Below are positions 25,440-33,430 of a DNA stretch of 64,000 nt, one piece after another. The notes beneath the pieces are model-generated. The model was not told the DNA's origin. It ran no database searches and saw only the letters and a program-made list of their open reading frames with translations. Each line of letters opens with the position of its first letter. The first letter of the stretch is position 1. The stretch covers positions 8,589,501 through 8,653,500 of the forward strand of contig NZ_CP108484.1 of assembly GCF_036226505.1 (NCBI RefSeq), written 5' to 3'. The position numbers and the translations under genes were made by a program. Source of the DNA: Kitasatospora sp. NBC_01246. GTDB taxonomy: Bacteria > Actinomycetota > Actinomycetes > Streptomycetales > Streptomycetaceae.

Positions 25440-27173
25440 TCAGCTCTCCTTGCTCTGCAAGGTCTCTTTGAGCTTGGCGATGGCGAAGCCCCAGCCCTGT
25501 TGCGCGGTGGGCTTGCCGGGAACGGCCAGCTCCTGCGGGTTGGTGAGGACGTCGAGCAGGACCGGGCCCGGGGTGCTGAGGGCGCGCCGGACGCTGTCGT
25601 GGAGGGTGGCGGGGTCGGTGACGCGGATGCCGGTCAGGCCCAGGGCGTTGGCCACGGCGGCGAAGTCGGGGTTGTCGAGCTCGGTGCCGAACTCGACCAG
25701 GCCCGCCTGCTCCTGTTCGAGCTTGACCATGCCGAGGCGCCGGTTGTCGAAGACGACCAGCTTGACCGGCAGCCGGTGCGTCTTGATCGTCATCAGGTCG
25801 CCGAGCAGCATGCTCAGGCCGCCGTCGCCGCAGAACGCGATGACTTGCCGCTCGGGCGCCCAGAGCTGGGCACCGAGGGCCTGCGGCATGGCGTTGGCCA
25901 TCGAGCCGAGATTGTAGGAGCCCAGCAGGCGCCGCTCGCCGTGCATGGTGACGAAGCGGGAGAGCCAGACCGTCGCCATGCCGGTGTCGGAGGTGAAGAC
26001 CGCGTCCTGGTCCGCCAGTTCGTTCACCGCGGCGGCCAGGGCCTCGGGGCGGATGTCGTGGCCCGGGTTGTCGAGGGCCCGGCGCAGCCGGCCCGTGAGG
26101 CGCTTGTCGTGGGACGGGTCGGCCAGCTTGGCCTGGCCGGCCTGCCAGTGGGTGAACTCCTTGCGCGCGGACTCCAGGTGCTCGCGGTCCCGTCCCGCTC
26201 CCTCGTTCAGGTGGGGCAGGAGCGCGCGCAGGGTCGCCCCGACGTCGCCGGCCAGACCGGCGTCGAGCGGGATGCGGCGCCCGAGGTTGCGCTCCTGGAC
26301 GTCGATCTGGACGACCTTGCAGTCGGTCGGGTACCAGTCCCGGTAGGGGAAGTCGGTGCCGAGCATCACCAGCAGGTCGCAGCCGTCCAGCGCCCGGGCG
26401 GCGGCGGGGTTGCCGATCAGGCCGGTCTGGCCGACCTGGTACTCGTTGTCCGCTTCGAAGCCCTCCTTCGCCTTCAGGGTGAGGACCATGGGAGCGGCGG
26501 TCCGCTCGGCGAGGGTCAGCACCTCCTCACGGGCCTGTCGGGCACCCCTGCCGACCAGCAGGGTGACCTTGTCGGCGGCGTTGATAAGCTCGGCGGCCTC
26601 CAGGATGCCCGGCTCGTCCGGGCGGGTGACCGGGCGGGTGCGCGGGAAGCGGGCCGGACGGTCGTCGCCGATCTCCTGTTCGCCGAGGTCGCCGGGCACG
26701 GTCAGCACGGCCACGCCGCTTTCGCTGATCGCGGCGCGCACCGCGGACTCCAGCAGCCGGGGCATCTGGTCGGGCGAGGTGACCGTGGCCCGGAAGACCG
26801 CGACGTCGCGGAAGAGCAGGTCGTTGTCGACCTCCTGGAAGTAGTCGTTGCCGACCTCGGTGAGGGGCACCTGACCGGCGATGGCCAACACCGGGGTGCG
26901 GCTCTTCGCCGCGTCGTACAGGCCGTTCAGCAGGTGCACGGCGCCGGGCCCGACGGTGCCCATGCAGACGCCCAGCGTGCCGGACAGCTGCGACTGGGCA
27001 CCGGCGGCGAACGCGGCTGCCTCCTCGTGGCGGCAGCCGACCCACTCCACGCCCTCGGTGCTGCGGATGGCGTCGGTCAGCGGGTTCAGCGCGTCGCCGA
27101 CGACGCCGAACACGTGTCGCACACCGAGGTCCTGCAGGGCGTCGATGATCACATGGGCAACGGTGCGTGCCAT
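25440..27173 (-). CDS. Pyruvate oxidase/dehydrogenase-type TPP enzyme (PoxB-like)
   Basis: 577 aa from ATG 27173 (GGAGG nine bases upstream). Three-domain thiamine-diphosphate enzyme: N-terminal PYR domain with the catalytic Glu (CRHEEAAAFAAGAQ), central FAD/nucleotide-like domain, and C-terminal PP domain with GDGGLSMLLGDL and the metal/TPP motif. The match to PoxB (quinone-dependent pyruvate dehydrogenase, pyruvate to acetate and CO2) is good, including the HVFGVVGDALNPLTDAIR start. The membrane-binding tail is not obvious, and acetolactate synthase-like activity cannot be excluded. It is followed by and probably co-transcribed with nothing. The upstream neighbour on the same strand is the glutamate-synthase-like gene. 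Confidence 0.85.
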   Translation of the reverse strand: MARTVAHVIIDALQDLGVRHVFGVVGDALNPLTDAIRSTEGVEWVGCRHEEAAAFAAGAQSQLSGTLGVCMGTVGPGAVHLLNGLYDAAKSRTPVLAIAGQVPLTEVGNDYFQEVDNDLLFRDVAVFRATVTSPDQMPRLLESAVRAAISESGVAVLTVPGDLGEQEIGDDRPARFPRTRPVTRPDEPGILEAAELINAADKVTLLVGRGARQAREEVLTLAERTAAPMVLTLKAKEGFEADNEYQVGQTGLIGNPAAARALDGCDLLVMLGTDFPYRDWYPTDCKVVQIDVQERNLGRRIPLDAGLAGDVGATLRALLPHLNEGAGRDREHLESARKEFTHWQAGQAKLADPSHDKRLTGRLRRALDNPGHDIRPEALAAAVNELADQDAVFTSDTGMATVWLSRFVTMHGERRLLGSYNLGSMANAMPQALGAQLWAPERQVIAFCGDGGLSMLLGDLMTIKTHRLPVKLVVFDNRRLGMVKLEQEQAGLVEFGTELDNPDFAAVANALGLTGIRVTDPATLHDSVRRALSTPGPVLLDVLTNPQELAVPGKPTAQQGWGFAIAKLKETLQSKES

Positions 27174-27190
27174 GGGGGTGGTCCTCCGGA

Positions 27191-27255
27191 GGGTGGGAGC
27201 GGGCTGATGGGCGCAGGGTGGGAGCGGGCTGATGGGCGCAGGGTGGGAGCGGGCG
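27191..27255. repeat. Tandem 25-bp repeat
   Basis: GGGTGGGAGCGGGCTGATGG plus GCGCA, repeated about 2.6 times in the short gap between the poxB-like gene and the glutamate-synthase-like gene. Probably slippage. It puts extra GGGAG-like sites before the poxB-like start. Confidence 0.85.
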
Positions 27256-27256
27256 G

Positions 27257-28915
27257 TCAGACGGTGAAGCGGTCGGGATCGGCGGCGTGCCAGTCCGCGG
27301 CCCAGGCCGCGGGCGGGTCCTGGAGCAGTTCGCCGGGGGTCAGCCAGGAGTGGATGTCGGCGTAGGAGCTCATGGTGTGGGTGTCCACCCGCAGCTGCAG
27401 CATGTGCGGGCCCAGCTCGGCCGGGTCCGTCACGCCCATCGAGGCCATGATCTGAAGGGCGCTCTTGACGGTCGCCTCCTGGAACCGCATCACGCGCTGC
27501 GACTTGTCGCCGACATCCAGTGCCCGGGCACGACGCGGGTCCTGGGTGGCCACGCCCACCGGGCAGGTGTTGGTGTGGCAGCGCTGGGCCTGGATGCAGC
27601 CGACGGCGAACATCATCGCCCGGGCGGCGTTGGTGAAGTCGGCGCCGAGCGCGAGCCGCCTCACCAGGTCGCTGCCGGTGGCGACCTTGCCGCTGGCGCC
27701 GATCCTGATCCGCTCGCGCAGGCCGGTGCCCACCAGGGCGTTCTGGACGATCATCAGGCCGTCGGTGAGCGGGAGGCCGATGTTGTCGGCGAACTCCAGT
27801 GGTGCGGCGCCGGTGCCGCCCTCCGCGCCGTCCACGATGATGAAGTCCGGGGTGGTGCCTTCCTCCAGCATCGCCTTGCAGACGGCGAGGAACTGGCGGC
27901 GCGAGCCGACGCAGAGCTTGAAGCCGGTGGGCTTGCCACCGGACAGCTCGCGCATCCGCGCGACGAAGCGCACCAGCTCGCGTGGAGTGCTGAAGACCCG
28001 GTGGTAGGGCGGCGAGTTGACGGTCCGGCCCTGCGGAACACCGCGGACCTCGGCGATCTCCGCATTGACCTTGGCGCCGGGCAGCACACCGCCGATACCG
28101 GGCTTGGCCCCCTGGCTGAGCTTCAGCGACACGCACTTGACGTGCGGGTGCGCCGCCTTCTCGACGAACTGGTCCGGGTCGAAGTCTCCGTCCCCGGTAC
28201 GGCAGCCGAAGTAGCCCGTGCCGATCTCCCACACCAGGTCGCCGCCGGGGCGGAGGTGGTACTCGGAGAGGCCGCCCTCACCGGTGTCGTGCGCGAATCC
28301 GCCGAGGGCGGCACCGGTGTTGAGAGCGAGCACGGCGTTGGCCGACAGCGAACCGAAGGACATCGCGGAGACGTTGAGCAGCGCCATGTCGTAGGGCTGG
28401 GTGCAGTCCGGGCCGCCGATTCGCACCCGCGGCGCGTCCTTGGGCACGGGACACGGGGCCATCGACGGGACCAGGAACTCCCGGCCCGCCGCGTAGAGGT
28501 CGAGCTCGGTGCCGAACGGCTCCTCGGCGTCGGTGCCCTTGGCCCGCTCGTAGACGATGGAGCGGGTGTCCCGGTCGAAGGGCCGCCCGTCGAAGTTGCG
28601 CTCCACGAAGTACTGCTGGAGTTCGGGACGGATGCTCTCCATCAGGAACCGCAGGTGGCCCAGGACCGGGTAGTTGCGCAGCACCGAATGGCGGCGTTGG
28701 AGCAGGTCCCAGACGCCCAGCAGCGCGACGGCCAGCAAGGGGCCGGCCACCGCCCACCACCACGGCGACCAGAGGCCGGCGGCGAGGACGGCGAGGACGG
28801 CGACGCACATCATCAGGACCACGGACAGGATTCTCAGCACCACCGCCGTCTGCCCGGGATCACGGGAATCAAGCCCCCGCACCTGCCGGGGCAGGGCGCC
28901 GGCGCCGCAGGTCAC
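27257..28915 (-). CDS. FMN-binding glutamate synthase-like protein with N-terminal membrane segment
   Basis: 552 aa. Residues about 28-65 are hydrophobic (two membrane passes, VVLMMCVAVLAVLAAGLW), followed by a Glu_synthase (GltB central/FMN) domain: MSFGSLSANAVLALNTGA, GGLSEYHLRPGGDLVWEIGT, KLSQGAKPGIGGVLPGAKV, VDGAEGGTGAAP and the cysteine-bearing GCIQAQRCHTNTCPVGVATQ. It lacks the amidotransferase domain, so it belongs to the stand-alone membrane 'FMN-binding glutamate synthase family' of unclear substrate. GTG 28915 overlaps the TGA of the truncated upstream frame (GTGA), suggesting former translational coupling. GTG 28843 is a possible alternative. Confidence 0.8.
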   Translation of the reverse strand: MTCGAGALPRQVRGLDSRDPGQTAVVLRILSVVLMMCVAVLAVLAAGLWSPWWWAVAGPLLAVALLGVWDLLQRRHSVLRNYPVLGHLRFLMESIRPELQQYFVERNFDGRPFDRDTRSIVYERAKGTDAEEPFGTELDLYAAGREFLVPSMAPCPVPKDAPRVRIGGPDCTQPYDMALLNVSAMSFGSLSANAVLALNTGAALGGFAHDTGEGGLSEYHLRPGGDLVWEIGTGYFGCRTGDGDFDPDQFVEKAAHPHVKCVSLKLSQGAKPGIGGVLPGAKVNAEIAEVRGVPQGRTVNSPPYHRVFSTPRELVRFVARMRELSGGKPTGFKLCVGSRRQFLAVCKAMLEEGTTPDFIIVDGAEGGTGAAPLEFADNIGLPLTDGLMIVQNALVGTGLRERIRIGASGKVATGSDLVRRLALGADFTNAARAMMFAVGCIQAQRCHTNTCPVGVATQDPRRARALDVGDKSQRVMRFQEATVKSALQIMASMGVTDPAELGPHMLQLRVDTHTMSSYADIHSWLTPGELLQDPPAAWAADWHAADPDRFTV

Positions 28916-29105
28916 GGCAGGCCCCAGCGGTCGGCGCGTGCAGCGCCGGTGGCCTTCCAGACGACGATGCCGACTGTGTCCACGCGGAGGCCGCTGAAGG
29001 CGGCGAGAGCGGCCGCCACGGAGTCGGCGAAGCCCTCGGTCCAGGAGCGGCTGGGGGAGCTCGCCCGGTCGGGAGAGTGGGGGATCGCAGCCGTTACTGA
29101 GGTGT
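28912..29105 (-). pseudogene. C-terminal remnant of an unknown gene, cut by an IS630 relic
   Basis: An open frame of about 60 codons (SWTEGFADSVAAALAAFSGL, RVDTVGIVVWKATGAARADR) ends at 28912 in a 4-base GTGA overlap with the glutamate-synthase-like gene, as genuine coupled genes do here. Upstream it begins exactly at the end of an IS630-type remnant. The 5' part is lost. Family not recognised. Confidence 0.45.
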
Positions 29106-29261
29106 TCAGGGTGGGGTCGGTGGTCTGAGAGTCAGGCCGGTGGCGGTCAGGCATCCGTCGATCAGGTGGGGTCGGAGTTGGATTCGGCGCAACTCGCGGC
29201 GGAGTGTGCGGTCGAGCTCGTAGGGCGTCGAGGAGGCGGTGTTTGCCATCGCTCTGCGCAC
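29106..29261 (-). pseudogene. IS630-type transposase C-terminal relic
   Basis: 52 codons ending in TLRRELRRIQLRPHLIDGCL plus TATGLTLRPPTPP and a stop. This is homologous in pattern to the C-terminus of the two IS630 copies (LKRLQYRPDTLDGFIAGTGL, TLDTPTSP). The terminal CAGTA just beyond the stop resembles an IS630 end. It is a different subtype from the copies at 21.5 and 23.2 kb. Confidence 0.55.
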
Positions 29262-29381
29262 GAGTGTCCAGGTACTCATCAAAGTGCTCGGCCGAGTACA
29301 GGCGAACGGGCTCGGCTCGCCTCATCCGGCCGACCCTTGCGGGGAAGGTCCCTGGAGGATTGGACGCGCTCCTTCTTTCGT

Positions 29382-30320
29382 TCAGAGGGCGTTGTCCATT
29401 GCCGCAGTCAGGACCGTGTGCAGCTGCGCATAGGTGGGGGCGAGTTGCCGCAGCTGCGCTGCTGCGGTGTGGTCGTCGCCGTGCACCAGCGGATACTGGA
29501 GGCTGCCCAGGAGCCGGGCCTGGCGCTGCGCGATGGAGGCCGCGTGCGACAGTCCCAGCTCTTCCAGGCAGGTCGCCGCGTCGCTCAGACGGCGTGCTCC
29601 CACGCGGACGCCGAACGCGGTGAGCAGTGTGCGGATACCGGGGGGCGTGCCCTGGGCGACCATGTCGGCGAGCGTCTCGACGGCGGCGGCTCCGCCCAGC
29701 GAGCCGGGCGGCATGGGCAGGTCGTCACGGACGGCCAGCCAGCGGGCGGCTCCCGGCAGCGACTGCCTGAGTGCGTCGGCAGGAGTGACCTCGTAGTGGC
29801 GCACGAAGCCGGCCCGTAGCACGAAGGGGGCGTCGATGTAGCTGATCGCTTTCGCCTCCCAGGCGGAGAGGAAAGCGTGCGTGGGCAGGGTCGCGTATGG
29901 GTGGCCGTGGGGGTCGTGGAGTTCGACGCTGTCCTGGTCGGCAGCAAGCACCACGACGTAGTGGTCGCCACCGTCGGCGTTCGGTGTGCCGGGCTGGTAC
30001 AGCAGCAGGCCCATGTCCACCGGCCCGACCAGGACCGGCCCCCGCGAGCAGGCCTCCCGCAGCCGTTCCAGCGCCTCGGCCGACGTTCCGCCGTCGCTGC
30101 GCTCACAGCTCCAGCCCGACAGTGCGATTGCGGCGTCGAGGCCGACCTCGGGGTGCCAGCCGTATGGGTCGAACAACGGCAGGGAACCGGCGATGAGCTG
30201 GGCGCCGAACGGCGAACCCGTCAGCGTCTCGATGACTGCGGTCGAGGGAGACTCCCCACCCAGCATCATGGCCAGCGAGTTCGTGTAGCAGTAAGGACCG
30301 GAGCCGACGTAGCCGAGCAC
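29382..30320 (-). CDS. Cysteine-peptidase-like (C39/BtrH-type) protein
   Basis: 312 aa from GTG 30320 (AAGGG just upstream). The N-terminal half has a papain-like pattern: GPYCYTNSLAMMLG (candidate catalytic Cys with following helix), GGDHYVVVLA (candidate His) and HDPHGHP (Asp). This fits the C39/BtrH N-terminal domain group. BtrH-like proteins transfer acyl groups from carrier proteins, and others are bacteriocin-leader peptidases. Neither type of partner gene is present here. The C-terminal half (about 200-312) is helical and unassigned. No signal peptide. Confidence 0.55.
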   Translation of the reverse strand: MLGYVGSGPYCYTNSLAMMLGGESPSTAVIETLTGSPFGAQLIAGSLPLFDPYGWHPEVGLDAAIALSGWSCERSDGGTSAEALERLREACSRGPVLVGPVDMGLLLYQPGTPNADGGDHYVVVLAADQDSVELHDPHGHPYATLPTHAFLSAWEAKAISYIDAPFVLRAGFVRHYEVTPADALRQSLPGAARWLAVRDDLPMPPGSLGGAAAVETLADMVAQGTPPGIRTLLTAFGVRVGARRLSDAATCLEELGLSHAASIAQRQARLLGSLQYPLVHGDDHTAAAQLRQLAPTYAQLHTVLTAAMDNAL

Positions 30321-30649
30321 GAGGAACCCTTCGTGGGGACAGCGGTGATCTCCGCCGGCGGATCACCGGGCAGGTGGGAGCAGTCAACCCCCTCACACCG
30401 TGTCATGGTCAACTGCCGGCTCAGCCCTCACGCCCCGGCTGGCTCGGCCTCAGGAGAACGGGCGGCAACCAGAAAGGCCCACCGGCTTTGCTGGCCCGTT
30501 GGCGGTCGCGGCACCGCCCCGGGGCAGCTACTCGAGCCCGGGTACGTTCAACGTGCTCAGTCCGTGGACCCGGATCATGTGTCCCCTTGTGAGCAGTGTC
30601 AGCGTCATGCGGTTTACTCCTGAGCGTGGACTGCGTTGATGATCACGCC

Positions 30650-31135
30650 ATGGAACCCGCTGAGCCGTCGTGGGCCGAGGAACTGGCCGCTCTGACCGGT
30701 TGGAGCGGGGATCGGCGGCCACTCGACTGGGAGGCCGTGGAACGGGAGCTTGGCCTTTGCCTTCCCCGGGACTACAAGCTGCTGGCCGAGACCTTTGGCG
30801 CGGGCACCTTCGACGACGATGTCGACCTCTGTGTTCCGAAGGCGCGGCATTTGGCCCTTGATCTCATCGCGGCGGACCGCGCCGATTTCGCCGGATCCGC
30901 TCCCTCCAGCGAGCCCACGATCAGGATTCTCCGGTGGGCAAGGACCTCGGCCGGACACTCATTCTGCTGGCATGTTGCTGATCCGGATCCGGAGGAATGG
31001 CCGGTCTTCGCCCGCAGCGACAAGTGGGAGCCCTGGGAGCGTTTCGACTCTTCGGCGGCGGAGTTCATCCATCGGATGCTCACGGACCCGAAGCACCCCT
31101 ACTCCCTCGCGGAGTACTTCGAGGTGGTGAGGTAG
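30650..31135 (+). CDS. SMI1/KNR4 family protein
   Basis: 161 aa from ATG 30650 (GTG 30626 possible). SMI1/KNR4 fold pattern: DWEAVERELGLCLPRDYKLL followed by AETFGAG, then WPVFARSDKWEPWERFDSSA and a helical end with HPYSLAEYFEV. In bacteria this superfamily often supplies immunity proteins against polymorphic toxins. No toxin gene is adjacent, so it may be an orphan antidote. It is divergent from the cysteine-peptidase-like gene, with about 330 bp between starts and no other gene in that gap. Confidence 0.75.
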   Translation: MEPAEPSWAEELAALTGWSGDRRPLDWEAVERELGLCLPRDYKLLAETFGAGTFDDDVDLCVPKARHLALDLIAADRADFAGSAPSSEPTIRILRWARTSAGHSFCWHVADPDPEEWPVFARSDKWEPWERFDSSAAEFIHRMLTDPKHPYSLAEYFEVVR

Positions 31136-31336
31136 TCGGCGAGGGCCTGGTTGGGGCCGGCGTCGAAGCCGCCGTGTTCGCCTCAACAGGAAACGCGTGC
31201 GACAGCAATGCGACCACTCTGACGTCCCTGAGGGCTCTGAGCTGCAGCGATCCCTTTATGAGGCGACAAGTGCCCGGGAGGCGCAGGTAGTGATCCCGCG
31301 GGTGGAGTGTTGCGCTTGCCGCGATCGTGCACCGGC

Positions 31337-31456
31337 AGGTCGCGGTGCCGGCTCGTCCCGCGTCCGCGCCGACACCCGGATCACCTCGCCCTCGTCCGCC
31401 ACACCCTCGACGACCAGGGCTGACAGGCCCGAAAACACCACGCCCACAAGCTCGTT
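31337..31456 (-). pseudogene. ISL3-family transposase N-terminal relic
   Basis: About 40 codons reading VFSGLSALVVEGVADEGEVI then RVSARTRDEPAP, the start of ISL3-type transposases just before their zinc-binding cysteines. The cysteine motif itself is lost. The remainder of 31136-31608 holds no gene that I can support. Confidence 0.55.
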
Positions 31457-31608
31457 GACGTCTCGCACGCCATGCCGACGACGACCGTCACACTTGGTCA
31501 CCACCGATTGCGGCACAGGGCCGATTGCGAGACAGAGCCGACGACGGGACGGAGCCGGTCACCGTACAGGCCCACACCGAGATCATGACCCGCTGCAAGG
31601 TCGAGCTG

Positions 31609-33027
31609 TCAGTAGCCTTTGACGAAGTTGATCACGTACCACTTGGCGGTGGTGGCGTTGTAGATCGCGGTGAGGAAGTCCCGCTTGTTCGGCGTTGTGG
31701 TGAGTGTGGTCGAGGAGACGGTGGTGCCCAGGGCGAACGCGGAGCTGAGGATGAGCGCGCGGCTGCCGGTTGCGTCCTGGATGAGTTCCCAGGTGATGCG
31801 TTGTCCGTCGGTGGGGTTGGTGGGAGTGCCCAGGGTTCGGTTGCCTTTGAGGGTGACGCGGAACAGGCTTCCCAGTGCGGCGTTGGTGGCGATGGTGGCG
31901 GCGTCGGTGAGGGTGACGGGGGCGGGGTCGACCTTCGCGTCGACGTAGTCCTTGCGGGTCAGGTGTTCGGCCGAGGTCGGGGAGGCGGTGGTGGAGACGT
32001 TGCCTTCGTAGTAGGCGGAGTTCGAGCCGTAGACGAAGCCGCTGGCCACCGTGCCGCCGGCGGTGTCGTTGATGACGTTGGTGTAGCCGGCCAGCGACAG
32101 GGGTTTCACGTTGCTGACATCGCCGAGGGTGGCCGAACAGCCGGCGTCGACCTTGACCGAGCTGACCGCCGAGACGGTGGGGGTGTTCTCGGCGAACCCC
32201 AGGATGCTGACGGCTCGTGCGGCACCGGTGACCCAGATGCTGATGTTGGGGCTGTCGTAGGTGAAGGAGTTGTACAGGCCCACACCGATCGCGGCGTTGA
32301 TCTTCCAGCTGTAGCCGTTGTACCCGGTGCCGCGGTTGACCGCGGATTCGGCGCCGCATCCGGTGAAGCTGATGCCCTGGGTGCCGACGCCGGTCACCTC
32401 GTAGCCGATGCCGCAGTGGTCCGCCGCGCAGCCGACGAAGGAGCAGTAGGCCATGGTGTCGATGTGGAAGCCCGCGTTGGTGACGGTGTCGGCGTAGCAG
32501 GAGGTGAACGAGCAGCTGGTCCCTGCGGCGCCTCCGGAGACCCCGTGGATGTTCCAGCCGTGGTTGCCGTGGTTGGCCGAGGTCACGCCTTCGAACGTGG
32601 AGACGATCGGGTTGGAGAGGTCGATTCCGGTGTCGCCGAAGAACTTCACGGTCATCCGCGCGAACGCCAGCGAGACGGTCGCGGGGTTGGCCGACCGCGT
32701 GAGCACGATGCCCTTGCCACTGCCGCTGCCCGGCCCTTGGATGGTGAGGTCCTGGATGGTCAACCGGGTGATGTCCGAGCCGGTCAGCCCGTTGGCCGTG
32801 GTGCTGCTCTGTGCGATCACCGACGAGCCGTCACTGACGCCCTCGAGGGTCAGGTTGGAGCGGGCCACCAGCACGGAGGAGGTCTTGTAGGTGCCTGCGG
32901 GGAAGACGACCGTTCCGCCGGAGGAGGGCACCGCGTTGATCGCGGTCTGGATCGCGGTGGTGTCGTCGGTGACGCCGTTGCCGGTGGCGCCGTAGTCCAG
33001 GACGTTGAACCAGTAGCTGGTGGCCAT
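31609..33027 (-). CDS. Pectate-lyase-3-like right-handed beta-helix protein
   Basis: 472 aa from ATG 33027 (GGAGAT six bases upstream). N-terminus NVLDYGATGNGVTDDTTAIQ is the hallmark of the Pectate_lyase_3/GH28-type beta-helix seen in phage tailspikes and polysaccharide depolymerases. Many short beta coils follow (LTIQDLTIQGPGSGSGKGIV, CSFTSCYADTVTNAGFHID). The C-terminus has HLTRKDYVDAKVD, like phage tail-fibre collar sequence, then a small beta domain. It has no signal peptide, so normal Sec export is not indicated. It could be a prophage or contractile-injection tailspike relic, or leave by lysis. No other phage gene lies nearby. Confidence 0.75.
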   Translation of the reverse strand: MATSYWFNVLDYGATGNGVTDDTTAIQTAINAVPSSGGTVVFPAGTYKTSSVLVARSNLTLEGVSDGSSVIAQSSTTANGLTGSDITRLTIQDLTIQGPGSGSGKGIVLTRSANPATVSLAFARMTVKFFGDTGIDLSNPIVSTFEGVTSANHGNHGWNIHGVSGGAAGTSCSFTSCYADTVTNAGFHIDTMAYCSFVGCAADHCGIGYEVTGVGTQGISFTGCGAESAVNRGTGYNGYSWKINAAIGVGLYNSFTYDSPNISIWVTGAARAVSILGFAENTPTVSAVSSVKVDAGCSATLGDVSNVKPLSLAGYTNVINDTAGGTVASGFVYGSNSAYYEGNVSTTASPTSAEHLTRKDYVDAKVDPAPVTLTDAATIATNAALGSLFRVTLKGNRTLGTPTNPTDGQRITWELIQDATGSRALILSSAFALGTTVSSTTLTTTPNKRDFLTAIYNATTAKWYVINFVKGY

Positions 33028-33430
33028 GGTGATCTCCGTTCAAGCTCGCATCGAGTCGATAGGTCGATTCAAAATTGAGGTCCGATGAGGAGTTCGGCCG
33101 CGGCAAAGCAGCACTGTCAATCAACACGGAGCGGGTTCGAGCCGGTCAGGAACGGTGGCAGGCTCGTTCATTCAGCGTGCCTCGATGAGGAGACGACTCA
33201 TATAACTCACTTAGCGTAATTGAATCGGAGCGCTGCGTAAAGGCCTCTGCTGCGTCAACCGCTTCACCCCTCGTTCATGTGCCACACCACCGTCTGCCGC
33301 GCGACGGCATCCGCCGAAGAGCGGTCGCCGACCGTCACCGCACCCAACCCTCACCGCTCTCAGCAGAGGCGGTTCGCCTCTTTGGCGCGCCAGAACTACG
33401 GTCCGTCCGTGTACGCGGCATTCTGGGCCG
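33028..33430. other. AT-richer divergent intergenic region
   Basis: About 400 bp with visibly lower GC around 33050-33080 and 33195-33245 (for example AACTCACTTAGCGTAATTGA). Presumably promoters for the beta-helix gene and the GH13 gene. No gene supported. Confidence 0.5.

Noticed and set aside
27191..27255. Tandem repeat as regulatory array or CRISPR
   Set aside because: Contiguous 25-bp units without spacers, best explained by slippage.
25440..28232. 930-codon minus-strand frame across two genes
   Set aside because: The part above 27173 is antisense-frame shadow of the glutamate-synthase-like gene. The TPP enzyme begins at 27173.
29382..30320. BtrH-like protein as sign of an aminoglycoside (butirosin-type) gene cluster
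   Set aside because: No carrier protein, aminotransferase, glycosyltransferase or resistance gene of such a cluster is nearby.
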